A program made the translations under genes and the position numbers. The notes beneath the pieces were generated by a model. That model was not told where the DNA came from, searched no databases, and saw only the letters and a list, made by a program, of their open reading frames with translations. Of a stretch of DNA of 34,114 nt, positions 1 to 14,977 are shown piece after piece. Each line of letters opens with the position of its first letter. Position 1 is the first letter of the stretch. Source of the DNA: Myxococcales bacterium (GTDB lineage: Bacteria; Myxococcota_A; Polyangia; Haliangiales; Haliangiaceae); assembly GCA_005779305.1 (NCBI GenBank), contig SXJR01000115.1, forward strand, positions 1-34,114, read 5' to 3'.

Positions 1-867
1 CCCGCACCCGCACCCGCACCCGCACCCGTCGTCGCGCCGGATGCCACGCCGGCGGTGCCGGCAGAGGAGGCCGGTGTGCCGGCGAACTACGACGTCCACA
101 TCACCGCGCTGCGCGAGCGCCTCGCCGGGCTCGGGCTCGGCGAGCTCGCCATCCACGTCGAGGCGCCGTTCGTGGTGGTGGGCGACGGCGGCGTGGACGT
201 GGTGAAGCGCCGCGCCGGGACCGTGCGCTGGGCGGTCGAGCACCTCGAGGCCGACTTCTTCGACGCGCGGCCGGCCCGCATCCTCGACATCTATCTGTTC
301 GGTGACGCCAGGAGCTACCAGCGCGGCGTGCGCGCGCTGACCGGTGAGACGCCGGACACGCCCTACGGCTTCTACTCGAGCGCGCACGGCGGGCTGTTCA
401 TGAACATCGCCACCGGCGGCGGCACGCTGGTCCACGAGATCGTGCACCCGTACGTCGAGGCCGACTTCCCGGGCGCGCCGGCCTGGCTCAACGAGGGGCT
501 GGGCTCGCTGTTCGAGCAGAGCTCCGAGGAGGGCGGCCACATCGTCGGCGAGACCAACTGGCGCCTGGCCGGGCTGCAGGAGGCGATCCGCGCCGGCGAG
601 CTGCCGACCTTCCGCGCGCTCACCGCGACGAGCGAGCACGCCTTCTACAACCGCGATCGCGGCACCAACTACGCGCAGGCCCGCTACCTCCTCTACTACC
701 TCCAGGAGCAGGGCACGCTGCGCGGGTTCTATCGGGCGATGCGAGCGGCGCGGGCTAGCGATCCCACCGGCTACGACACGCTGGTCACGACGCTCGGCGA
801 GTCCGACATGGCAGCGTTCCAAGGGCGGTGGGAGGCGTGGGTGCTGACCTTGCGGTTCGGCGGGTGA
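1..867 (+). CDS. Secreted zinc-metallopeptidase-like protein, C-terminal part (5' end outside window)
   Basis: The frame is open from base 1, so the gene begins upstream; the GTG at 55 is only an internal valine. The first bases are four CCCGCA hexamers encoding a Pro-Ala linker, of the kind that joins a signal peptide or lipoprotein anchor to a folded domain. The key motif is HEIVH (433-447), a zinc-binding HExxH, followed 15 residues later by NEG in WLNEGLGSLFE. This is the arrangement of gluzincin (peptidase MA-like) metallopeptidases, in which the second Glu is the third zinc ligand. No specific family is recognised and the substrate is unknown. The gene ends at 865-867 and abuts the stop of the convergent pseudouridine synthase gene with no spacer. 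The metallopeptidase fold is fairly secure; activity is inferred. Confidence 0.8.
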   Translation, partial: PAPAPAPAPVVAPDATPAVPAEEAGVPANYDVHITALRERLAGLGLGELAIHVEAPFVVVGDGGVDVVKRRAGTVRWAVEHLEADFFDARPARILDIYLFGDARSYQRGVRALTGETPDTPYGFYSSAHGGLFMNIATGGGTLVHEIVHPYVEADFPGAPAWLNEGLGSLFEQSSEEGGHIVGETNWRLAGLQEAIRAGELPTFRALTATSEHAFYNRDRGTNYAQARYLLYYLQEQGTLRGFYRAMRAARASDPTGYDTLVTTLGESDMAAFQGRWEAWVLTLRFGG

Positions 868-1689
868 TCAGCCCGCGGCCGCCCAGCTCGCATCCAGCCA
901 TCCCCGCAACGCCATCAGATCCGCAGCCAGCGGCGCCTCGACCACGAGCGTCCGTCCGTCCGTCCGCTCGACCTCCAGCCGCGCGGCGTGGAGCGCAAGT
1001 CGTGCGCACGGCGCGCCCTCCAGCATCCCGCGCAGTGTCCGCTTGCCATACAGCGGGTCGAACAGGATCGGCGCCTCCAGGCTGCGCAGGTGGACCCGGA
1101 TCTGATGATGGCGGCCGGTCTCGGGCCGCGCCTCGAGCAGGGTGACGGCCTCGCCGGTGCTCCGCTGCCAGCGATGGAGCTCCCCGAACCGGGTCACCGA
1201 GGGCTTCCCCCCTTCACCGACCCCCGCCGGTCGCGCCTTGCCGCGGCGAGCCTCGACCAGAGCGACGTCGACCACGCGCTCGCCCGGCAAGTCGCCGGCG
1301 GCGAACGCCAGGTACCGCTTGTTCACGCGCCGGGCTGCGAAGGCGTCGTTGAGCCAGCGGTGCGCCGCCGCCGACCGCGCCAGCACCACCACCCCCGAGG
1401 TGTCCTTGTCGATGCGGTGAACCACCCATAGCGGTTCGCCGCGCGCGGCCTCGAGCATGTGCCGGACTGACACAGCGGGGTCGCCGCTCCGTTCGGGGAT
1501 CACGGCCAGGCCAGCCGGCTTGTCGACGGCCACGACCTCGGCGTCCTCGAACAGCACGTCCACGGACCTCGATACCCCAGCCGCGTCCGCACCTGCAACT
1601 ACACCGGCTCGGCCGGCGGAAGCACTGGCGATTTCGCACCGTGTCGCATCGCGGGCGGCGCGGACCGGGTGGTACGATTCCAGCCGCAT
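868..1689 (-). CDS. RluA-family RNA pseudouridine synthase
   Basis: This enzyme isomerises uridine to pseudouridine in rRNA or tRNA. In the 273-residue reading, the catalytic motif HRIDKDTSG lies at residues 91-99 with Asp94 as the expected nucleophile. The second family signature, RPETGRHHQIRVHL, and the DPLYGKR motif are also present. There is no S4 RNA-binding domain in front, so it resembles the short RluA/TruC-like members rather than RluC/RluD. The first 42 residues look non-conserved and reach into the upstream region of the TPR gene. GTG codons at residues 43 and 45 (about 1563 and 1557), just before the conserved VLFEDAEVVAVDKPAG segment, are plausible alternative starts. Which RNA position it modifies cannot be told. 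It is convergent with, and directly abuts, the metallopeptidase-like gene. Confidence 0.93.
   Translation of the reverse strand: MRLESYHPVRAARDATRCEIASASAGRAGVVAGADAAGVSRSVDVLFEDAEVVAVDKPAGLAVIPERSGDPAVSVRHMLEAARGEPLWVVHRIDKDTSGVVVLARSAAAHRWLNDAFAARRVNKRYLAFAAGDLPGERVVDVALVEARRGKARPAGVGEGGKPSVTRFGELHRWQRSTGEAVTLLEARPETGRHHQIRVHLRSLEAPILFDPLYGKRTLRGMLEGAPCARLALHAARLEVERTDGRTLVVEAPLAADLMALRGWLDASWAAAG
1673..1678 (+). promoter_or_regulatory. Candidate -10 box (TACGAT) upstream of the TPR gene
   Basis: TACGAT matches the TANNNT pattern seen before several other genes in this window and follows a GGGTGG context. No start codon lies 6-9 bases downstream in the TPR frame. If used, it would give a leader of roughly 75 bases to the ATG at 1762. 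No convincing -35 is visible. Confidence 0.3.
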
Positions 1690-1761
1690 TCGGGGCCGTT
1701 AAGCGCGCCGTCCGCACCGACGGGAAAGGTGCCGGCGGCGGGCGCGACCCCACGAGGGCTC

Positions 1762-9525
<7,764 letters not shown>

Positions 9526-9535
9526 CCAGCTCGTC

Positions 9536-9559
9536 CCCTTGCCCCTGCCCTTGCCCTTA
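9536..9559. repeat. Short hexanucleotide array after the TPR gene
   Basis: Four hexamers in a row (CCCTTG, CCCCTG, CCCTTG, CCCTTA) begin 10 bases after the TPR stop codon. They belong to the same class of degenerate hexamer repeat as those at 1-24 and 33926-34058. The rest of the gap to 9652 holds a 5-bp hairpin (GTGAG/CTCAC, 9565-9578) and a 10-bp palindrome CGTCGCGACG (9589-9598). Confidence 0.65.
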
Positions 9560-9652
9560 CGCGTGTGAGCGCCCTCACCGACGACTCACGTCGCGACGAG
9601 TGACTCGCGTTCGTCATTGTCATCGACGGTGACGAGCGGCCAGAATACGCAG

Positions 9653-11485
9653 ATGTCGCCTCGCCCGTTCCGCTCCGGCGCTCTGGCGCTGGCGACGTCG
9701 GCGGCGCTCGCGGCGTGCGGCTTCGCGCCGTCGGGTGAGACGCCAGCCACCGTCGACGGCGGCGTCGACGATGATGGCGACGTCACCGTCACGCTGCGCG
9801 ACGACACCCTGGCCGACTTCACCGTCGCCGGCACCGCGTCGCCGGACCTGGTGATCGAGCCGTGGGGCGCGCTGGCGCCAGCGGCTTTCCACGCCGGCGG
9901 ACTGGTCGCGCACGGCGTCAACACCCAGCGTTTCACCGATCCGTCGACGGCGACGTGGGCTGGCGTCACCGCCGGGACGCCGGCCGGCACCGGCCTCTAC
10001 ACCCGCCCGTTCACCGGCGATCCCATCGGCGTCGGGCTCGACTCGGGTGACACCTGGACGCTGTGGGCCGAGGGGGAGGTCTACCTCGACGCCGGCACCA
10101 CGGTGTTCCTCGTCGACGCCGATGACGCCGCGTTCCTCGAGATCGCCGTGCCCGGTGAGGACTTCGCGCGTGTGGCCAACGCGACCCAGGGACTCGACGA
10201 CGGCGAGTTCGTCGCCGGTGAGGCGGGCTGGTATCCGATCCGGCTCGCCGTCGTCGAAGGCGTCGCCTCGACGCGCTTCGACGTGCAGCTGTACATCAAC
10301 GGCAGCCTGACGCCCGAGCCGCTGGCCGGGCCGCGCCTGCGCTCGCGGGTCGGCAGCTTGCGCGGCGCCTTCCTGAGCGGCTGGGACAACTCGCTGTTCC
10401 AGGGCACGCCGGAGCGCACCCTCACCACCGGCTCGCTGGTCGACGCCGACTTCGGCAACAGCACGCCGCTCTCGCTGGGCATGACCGCCGCCGACTACTG
10501 GTCGCTGCGCTGGGCGACCCAGTTCTACGTCACCACCGCCGGCATGTACCGGCTGCGGGTCGAGTCCGACGACGGTCACCGGCTCTACGTCGATGACGCC
10601 CTGATCAGCGACGCGCTCGTCGGCGGCCCCGCCGACCGCTCCGTCGACATCGAGCTCGCCGGCGGCTGGACCGATCTGGTGCTCGACGTCAACGAGAACA
10701 CCGGCAACGCGCGCGCCCGCCTGCGCGTCGTCAGCTCGCCCGAGCCCGGCCTCGACGGCGCGCTGCCGGCGTCGCGCCTGCGTCCGCTCGAGCCGCGCGG
10801 TGAGCGCCTCGAGACCAAGGGCGATGGCATCGATCGCGGCATCCCCGACAACGACCCCGCCGGCGTCGAGACCAAGGTCGAGATCAACGGCCTGCCCGGC
10901 GCCACCGTCGACTCGGTCGACGTGATGGTCGCGCTCAACCACAGCCGCATCGCCGACCTGCAGATCCGCCTGGTCCACCCGTCGGGCGACGAGGTGCTGC
11001 TGCGGACCAACTCGACCGATGGCGGCAACGGCAACCGCTCGCTGCGCTTCAACGTCGCGACGTTCGACGACACGCCGGCCGCCGGCGCCTGGGGCCTGCG
11101 CGTCACCGACACCGCCCAGGGCAACAGCGGGACGCTCCTCGACTTCCAGGTCGCCGTCCACATGGCCAACGGCCCCGATCAGGTCGCGCGCACCGCCTCG
11201 TTCACGTCGCTGGTCCGCGATCTCGGCGCTGGCGTCATCGCCATCGACACCGTCCACCTCGGCGCCCGCATCCCGGCCGGCACCACCATCCAGGTCCGCC
11301 TCCGCAGCTGCGACGCCCCCGAATTGTGCGCTACCACAGCCTGGTCGCCCGCCATCACCGACGGTGGCACGCCCGCCATGGCCCCCGCCCGCTACATCCA
11401 GTACCAGCTCGAGCTCACCAGCGACGGTTCCCGCGCACCCGAGCTCGACTCGTTCGCCCTCGACTACCGGATCCCGGCTCCCTGA
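9653..11485 (+). CDS. Lipoprotein with two PA14-like domains and a proprotein-convertase P domain
   Basis: The ATG at 9653 gives 610 residues with a lipoprotein signal ending in LAAC (Cys22); a TTG at 9617 would add 12 residues before the signal and is less likely. An acidic Asp-rich linker follows. Residues of about 85-215 and 235-365 look like two PA14-type beta modules; the second contains the typical YRLRVESDDGHRLYVDD segment. Residues of about 391-506 match the proprotein-convertase P domain (IADLQIRLVHPSGDEV and GAWGLRVTD). The last 100 residues are probably another beta domain. PA14 domains bind carbohydrate in many proteins, and P domains usually accompany secreted proteases, but no protease domain is present here. 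It is probably an envelope-attached binding protein. A strong hairpin follows the stop. Confidence 0.87.
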   Translation: MSPRPFRSGALALATSAALAACGFAPSGETPATVDGGVDDDGDVTVTLRDDTLADFTVAGTASPDLVIEPWGALAPAAFHAGGLVAHGVNTQRFTDPSTATWAGVTAGTPAGTGLYTRPFTGDPIGVGLDSGDTWTLWAEGEVYLDAGTTVFLVDADDAAFLEIAVPGEDFARVANATQGLDDGEFVAGEAGWYPIRLAVVEGVASTRFDVQLYINGSLTPEPLAGPRLRSRVGSLRGAFLSGWDNSLFQGTPERTLTTGSLVDADFGNSTPLSLGMTAADYWSLRWATQFYVTTAGMYRLRVESDDGHRLYVDDALISDALVGGPADRSVDIELAGGWTDLVLDVNENTGNARARLRVVSSPEPGLDGALPASRLRPLEPRGERLETKGDGIDRGIPDNDPAGVETKVEINGLPGATVDSVDVMVALNHSRIADLQIRLVHPSGDEVLLRTNSTDGGNGNRSLRFNVATFDDTPAAGAWGLRVTDTAQGNSGTLLDFQVAVHMANGPDQVARTASFTSLVRDLGAGVIAIDTVHLGARIPAGTTIQVRLRSCDAPELCATTAWSPAITDGGTPAMAPARYIQYQLELTSDGSRAPELDSFALDYRIPAP

Positions 11486-11496
11486 ACGGCTGTCAT

Positions 11497-11525
11497 CCCG
11501 GTGGCACCGGTCGTGCCGAGCCGGG
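11497..11525 (+). terminator. Candidate terminator hairpin after the PA14/P-domain gene
   Basis: The arms CCCGG-T-GGCAC (11497-11507) and GTGCC-GAG-CCGGG (11513-11525) pair over ten bases with a small internal loop and a 5-base apical loop. The hairpin starts 11 bases after the stop codon. There is no U-tract, as is usual in such GC-rich genomes. Confidence 0.55.
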
Positions 11526-11564
11526 CCGCGCGCGAGCGAGGCCGGTGTCGAAGCACGCACTGCT

Positions 11565-11570
11565 GATACT
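11565..11570 (+). promoter_or_regulatory. Candidate -10 box (GATACT) for a near-leaderless transcript
   Basis: GATACT ends 9 bases before the ATG at 11580, and the bases in between (CTGCGCCCA) contain no Shine-Dalgarno sequence. Transcription from this box would begin at or within a few bases of the start codon. No clear -35 was found. Confidence 0.45.
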
Positions 11571-11579
11571 CTGCGCCCA

Positions 11580-12365
11580 ATGAGCGCAGCCGTTCGCTTC
11601 GAAGCCAGGGACACGATCGGGCTCATCACCCTCGACCGCCCCGACAACCGCAACAGCATGACGGCGGAGCTCCTCGACGCCTTCACCGCCGCCGTCGCCG
11701 CCGCCCGCGCCGACGAGCAACTCCGCTGTGTGGTGATCACCGGCACCGGGTCGTGCTTCTCCGCCGGCGCCGACTTCAAGGCCATCCTGCAGCGCGAGAC
11801 CTCGACCTACCGCGCGCCCCACGAGAAGAGCTTCGCGATGTACGCGCCGTTCCTGTCGGTGCTCGACATCGACGTCCCCGTCGTCGGCGCCCTCAACGGT
11901 CACACCATCGGCGGCGGCTTTGGCCTCTCCATGTGCTGCGACATTCGTATCGGGTCGCTCACCGCCAAGTACGGCGCCAACTTCACCCGCCTGGGTCTCT
12001 CGCCGGGCATGGCCATCAGCTACATCCTGCCCCGCCTGGTCGGCATCTCGCGCGCCGCCGAGATGCTCTTCACCGGTCGCCTCGTCGACGGCGCCGAGGC
12101 CGAACGCCTGGGCCTCCTGTCATCCGCGGTCCCGGCCGCCGACGTGCTGCCGAAAGCGCTCGAGCTGGCCGCAGCGATCGCCGCGTCTGCACCCATCGCC
12201 GTCCGCGAGACCAAGCGCGCCATGTACCGCGGCCTCGGCTGGGATCCGCGTGCCGCCGCGCACGCCGAGTCCTTCGCGCAGGCCGAATCGGTGGTGACCG
12301 CGGATGCGGCCGAGGGCATCGCTGCCCTGCTCGAGAAGCGGGAGCCGCGGTTCACGGGCCGCTGA
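11580..12365 (+). CDS. Enoyl-CoA hydratase/isomerase (crotonase) family protein lacking both usual catalytic glutamates
   Basis: The 261-residue length and sequence fit the crotonase fold. The oxyanion-hole segments are clear: CFSAGADFKAIL (residues 59-70) and GHTIGGGFGLSMCCDIRI (107-124). By alignment with classical enoyl-CoA hydratase, the two catalytic Glu positions fall at Gly115 and Phe135 (the YGANFTRLGLSPGM segment), so ordinary water addition to an enoyl-CoA is unlikely. Other crotonases use different residues for isomerisation, thioester hydrolysis or decarboxylation, so it may act on another acyl-CoA. No adjacent fatty-acid or CoA genes help define a pathway. The start is the ATG at 11580, just after a GATACT box. 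Its last 14 bases overlap the convergent FecR/TPR gene. Confidence 0.9.
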   Translation: MSAAVRFEARDTIGLITLDRPDNRNSMTAELLDAFTAAVAAARADEQLRCVVITGTGSCFSAGADFKAILQRETSTYRAPHEKSFAMYAPFLSVLDIDVPVVGALNGHTIGGGFGLSMCCDIRIGSLTAKYGANFTRLGLSPGMAISYILPRLVGISRAAEMLFTGRLVDGAEAERLGLLSSAVPAADVLPKALELAAAIAASAPIAVRETKRAMYRGLGWDPRAAAHAESFAQAESVVTADAAEGIAALLEKREPRFTGR

Positions 12366-13386
12366 CAGGATCCACGCAGCGCTCGCCCTGCGCACGCTGG
12401 ATCCTGCAACGCAGGCGCTGCGCCGGGGCGCGCAGGTTGGGGTCGGGATTCGAGGCGAGCAGCTCGTCGCTGAGCCGGCGGGCACGGGGCAGGTCGTTGC
12501 GACTAAACGCGAGGCGAGCCAGATCGAGAGTGGCGGCGGCGGCCAGGCGGCTGTCCGGATCGGCGGTGATGACCTCGGCGAGGAGCGCTTCGGCACGGGC
12601 GGTGGCGCCCGCGCTCATGGCGGACTCGGCGAGGGCGTAGCGCGCAGCCGGCGACAGGCCGGAGTCGGGAACGGTTTCGGATTCGGCTTCGGTGTCGGTG
12701 TCGGTGTCGGTCTCGGGGGTCGGAGATCGGGGGGCCGGAGACGAGGAGTCGGGTGGCGGGATGACGGGTGGCGGGATGACGGGTGGCGGGATGACGGGTG
12801 GCGGGGTGACGGGCAGCGGCGGAGGTGCGAGGGTGACGATGTTGCGCTCGATCAGTTCCTTGGCCGCCTGCTCGCCGCTGGCGATCTCGGTGGTCTGGCC
12901 GTGGACACGGATCGCGAAGACGGGGCCGGTGACCCAGGTCGTGGAGGAGGGAGTCGACACCACGAGCGGTGTGCCGGTGTGATGGACGCGGAGCGTCCCC
13001 GCGGAGACGTGGAGGACGCGGGCGCCGAGCAGGTGCTCGAGGCGGAGATCGGCGGGGCCGTGGATGTCGAGGAGGTCGGAGTCCCAGCGATGGGTGAGGT
13101 GAGCGCCGGCGTCGACGGCCAGCGCGGTGGCGTGAGCCGGGACCCCGGGCGAGGGCGTGGTGGCCCGAAGGGAGATGACGACGACGGCGGCGAGGGCGGC
13201 GGCGGCGGCGAGGCCGAAGACGGCGGTGCGGGCGTGGGTGCGGAGGACGCGCGGTGGCGGCACGGCGATCGCCTGCTCGATGCGCTGCCAGGCGCCGGCG
13301 CGGGCGATGTCGGAGAGCGGGGAGACCGTCGCGTCGACGGCATGGCGGACGGACTCCGCGTTCAGGGCGTTCGGAGCGGCGCTCAT
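12352..13386 (-). CDS. FecR-like membrane protein with C-terminal TPR region, probable anti-sigma factor
   Basis: This 344-residue protein starts with an ATGA overlap on the ECF sigma gene, so the two are co-translated. The layout is: a cytoplasmic N-terminus of about 53 residues; one membrane helix at about 54-73; a FecR-like beta domain at about 95-190 (LLGARVLHVSAGTLRV and TWVTGPVFAIRV); a proline linker with repeated VIPPP; an Asp-Thr stretch; and a C-terminal TPR-like region (residues of about 255-335). In such systems the N-terminal part binds the sigma factor and the outer part senses the envelope. No canonical zinc anti-sigma (HxxxCxxC) motif is visible, so the anti-sigma role rests on gene order and topology. 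Both linkers are encoded by tandem DNA repeats and may vary between strains. Confidence 0.85.
   Translation of the reverse strand: MSAAPNALNAESVRHAVDATVSPLSDIARAGAWQRIEQAIAVPPPRVLRTHARTAVFGLAAAAALAAVVVISLRATTPSPGVPAHATALAVDAGAHLTHRWDSDLLDIHGPADLRLEHLLGARVLHVSAGTLRVHHTGTPLVVSTPSSTTWVTGPVFAIRVHGQTTEIASGEQAAKELIERNIVTLAPPPLPVTPPPVIPPPVIPPPVIPPPDSSSPAPRSPTPETDTDTDTEAESETVPDSGLSPAARYALAESAMSAGATARAEALLAEVITADPDSRLAAAATLDLARLAFSRNDLPRARRLSDELLASNPDPNLRAPAQRLRCRIQRAQGERCVDPVSGP
12671..12716. repeat. Hexamer-type repeat (TCGGTG family) within the FecR/TPR gene
   Basis: Degenerate TCGGTN/TCGGNT hexamers run through this stretch, with three clean GTGTCG copies near the middle. On the coding (minus) strand they give an alternating Asp/Glu-Thr/Ser/Ala segment (TPETDTDTDTEAESET). 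It resembles the intergenic hexamer arrays elsewhere in the window. Confidence 0.65.
12751..12810. repeat. 15-bp minisatellite encoding the VIPPP linker
   Basis: Four head-to-tail copies of GGGTGGCGGGATGAC occur at 12751, 12766, 12781 and 12796; the last copy has one change (A to G). On the minus strand each unit encodes the pentapeptide VIPPP of the linker between the FecR-like and TPR regions. Loss or gain of copies would keep the frame. Confidence 0.9.
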
Positions 13387-13973
13387 CGTGACCTCCGCAA
13401 GTCGGGCGCGAGCTGAGCGAGGGCGCGGTGGGCCGCGGCCACGCGCATGCGGGCGGTGGTGGTGAAACTGCCCATCAGGTGCGCGATCTCGGGGTAGGAG
13501 AGGTCGAGCACCTCGCGCAGAATGAAGGCGATGCGCGGCTTCGCCTCCAGGCGATCGAGGAAGGCGAGGGCCTGCTCGACCTCGGCGCGCTGGACCAGGC
13601 GCTGATCGGCGGGGGCGGCAAGATCGGCGACGTCCTCGGCGAACGCCGACGAGGTGTCGGGGCGGCGGCGGCGGGCGCGCAGGTGATCGATCGCGACCCG
13701 CACGGTGATGCGGTGCAGGAACGTCGACACCGCGGCCTCGCCACGGTAGGTCGGCAGCGCCCGGTGGAAGCGCACGAAGACGTCCTGCAGGAGGTCCTCC
13801 CGCTCGGAGCGCGGGCCGACCAGGCGGGTGAGGAGCGCGTGGACGCCGTCGGCGTGGGCCCGGTAGAGCGCGGCGAAGGCCTGGCCATCGCCAGTGACAG
13901 CGCGCGCGATCAGCGCCTCCAGCTCGGCGGCTGACGGCGCGGTCGGGGACACGCGGGCGGTGGCGATCGGCAC
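13383..13973 (-). CDS. ECF (sigma-70 family, group 4) RNA polymerase sigma factor
   Basis: The 196-residue protein has the two ECF domains. Region 2 is at about residues 32-102, including SEREDLLQDVFVRFHRALPTYRG and TFLHRITVRVAIDHLRARRRR. Region 4 is at about 130-190, including PRIAFILREVLDLSYPEIAHLMG and a helix-turn-helix. In the recognition helix, GSFTTTARMRVAAAHRAL replaces the common GTVKSRLHRAR type, so promoter choice may be unusual. It starts 7 bases after the stop of the upstream secreted-protein gene and overlaps the downstream FecR/TPR gene by ATGA, so all three are probably one transcript. ECF factors are normally held by a membrane anti-sigma factor, which the neighbour could supply. 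Confidence 0.94.
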   Translation of the reverse strand: MPIATARVSPTAPSAAELEALIARAVTGDGQAFAALYRAHADGVHALLTRLVGPRSEREDLLQDVFVRFHRALPTYRGEAAVSTFLHRITVRVAIDHLRARRRRPDTSSAFAEDVADLAAPADQRLVQRAEVEQALAFLDRLEAKPRIAFILREVLDLSYPEIAHLMGSFTTTARMRVAAAHRALAQLAPDLRRSR

Positions 13974-13980
13974 GGGCCCC

Positions 13981-14838
13981 TCAGCGCGCCCACTCGACGC
14001 CGGCGCCCAGCCAGCCGCCGTAGGCGGTGTAGTTGGAGGCCGAGTTGCACATCGTCCGGGAACCGGACAGGACGAAGTGGCCGCCTAGCTCACCGACGAT
14101 CCGCGACCGCGCCCCCAGGGGCAGGAAGATCTTGGCGGCGCCGTACGCGCTCTCGGCGTGGCCCCACTGCCCGGCGCCGCACGAGCTCTCGCGGAAGGTG
14201 ATCATCTGGCCGCCGAGCTCCACCGCGGCGGCGCCGGCGCGGCCCTCGAGGCCGACCCGCAGCGGCATCAGCACGCTGTGGGTGTCGAGGTAGCCGTCGT
14301 ACTGGCCGAGGCCGAGGCTGCCGACCAGCCGCACGCTGGGCGCCACCGCGCGGGCGACGCCGAGGTTCACGAACGGGATCCAGTAGCCGTTGTCGTCGCG
14401 GGTGATGGTGGTGCCGGCGAACAGCGACGTGCGGCGCGCGGGCTGGTGCGGCATCAGCTCGTCGATCACGGGTTCGTCCACCTCGGCGGCGACGGGGCGC
14501 CCGGCCGGCGCGCCGCCGTCGAGCATCGCGGTCACCACCAGCGCGACCACCCGGCTCGAGGAGGTGCGGTCGCGGTCGGGCAGGGTCACCACCTGGATGT
14601 GGTCGCCGACGATGACGACGAGCTGGTCCATGCCGAGCTTGGCGACGCGGATCACGATCTCGGTGCCGTCACCGGCGTCGGCCGGGGTGCGCAGTTCGAC
14701 CGCGTCGACGAGATCGGCCTCGGTGAAGGGCGCGCCGGGGTCGACCTCGACGCGGACGCCGGCATGCGAGGGCGCGGCGGCCACGGCCAGGGCGGCCGCG
14801 GCAGACATCAGCAGCAAGGGGAGGCTGGCTGGCTTCAT
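13981..14838 (-). CDS. Secreted protein with probable outer-membrane beta-barrel C-terminus, first gene of the sigma operon
   Basis: The 285-residue product has a Sec signal peptide with likely cleavage after Ala26 (PSHA-GV). Residues of about 27-105 form a small alpha/beta-looking domain (VRVEVDPGAPFTEADLVDAV, then IVIRV and LVVIVGDHIQVV). From about 130 to the end, alternating hydrophobic/polar strands rich in Gly and aromatic residues (GYWIPFVNLGVAR, SVRLVGSLGLGQYDGY, GGWLGAGVEWAR) look like an outer-membrane barrel. It does not end in the usual terminal Phe. It is transcribed just ahead of the ECF sigma gene with a 7-base gap. It could be the sensor or reporter of that system or merely a co-regulated envelope protein. 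No named family is recognised. Confidence 0.8.
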   Translation of the reverse strand: MKPASLPLLLMSAAAALAVAAAPSHAGVRVEVDPGAPFTEADLVDAVELRTPADAGDGTEIVIRVAKLGMDQLVVIVGDHIQVVTLPDRDRTSSSRVVALVVTAMLDGGAPAGRPVAAEVDEPVIDELMPHQPARRTSLFAGTTITRDDNGYWIPFVNLGVARAVAPSVRLVGSLGLGQYDGYLDTHSVLMPLRVGLEGRAGAAAVELGGQMITFRESSCGAGQWGHAESAYGAAKIFLPLGARSRIVGELGGHFVLSGSRTMCNSASNYTAYGGWLGAGVEWAR

Positions 14839-14920
14839 GCTCGGTTAGTCGCCGGCCGAGGCCGGATGAGCAACGCCGCGACGATTTCTTCGCGATCCTC
14901 CCATGGCAAGCGAATCCGAG

Positions 14921-14945
14921 CGCTTGTTTCATCTGGCAACAAGCG
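14921..14945 (-). terminator. Candidate terminator hairpin at the end of the hmgA-hpd-membrane protein operon
   Basis: A perfect 8-bp inverted repeat, CGCTTGTT (14921-14928) and AACAAGCG (14938-14945), has a 9-base loop. It lies 32 bases beyond the stop of the membrane-protein gene and before the next minus-strand gene. There is no U-tract, so an operator role is also possible. The remaining bases of 14839-14977 presumably hold the promoter of the sigma operon, but no clear -35/-10 pair was found. Confidence 0.45.
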
Positions 14946-14977
14946 GCTGGGATCGCAGCTGTCCAGAACGAGCTCCG

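Noticed and set aside
9620-11785. 721-codon minus-strand frame across the PA14/P-domain gene
   Set aside because: It is a shadow of two real plus-strand genes and would cross a terminator hairpin and a promoter.
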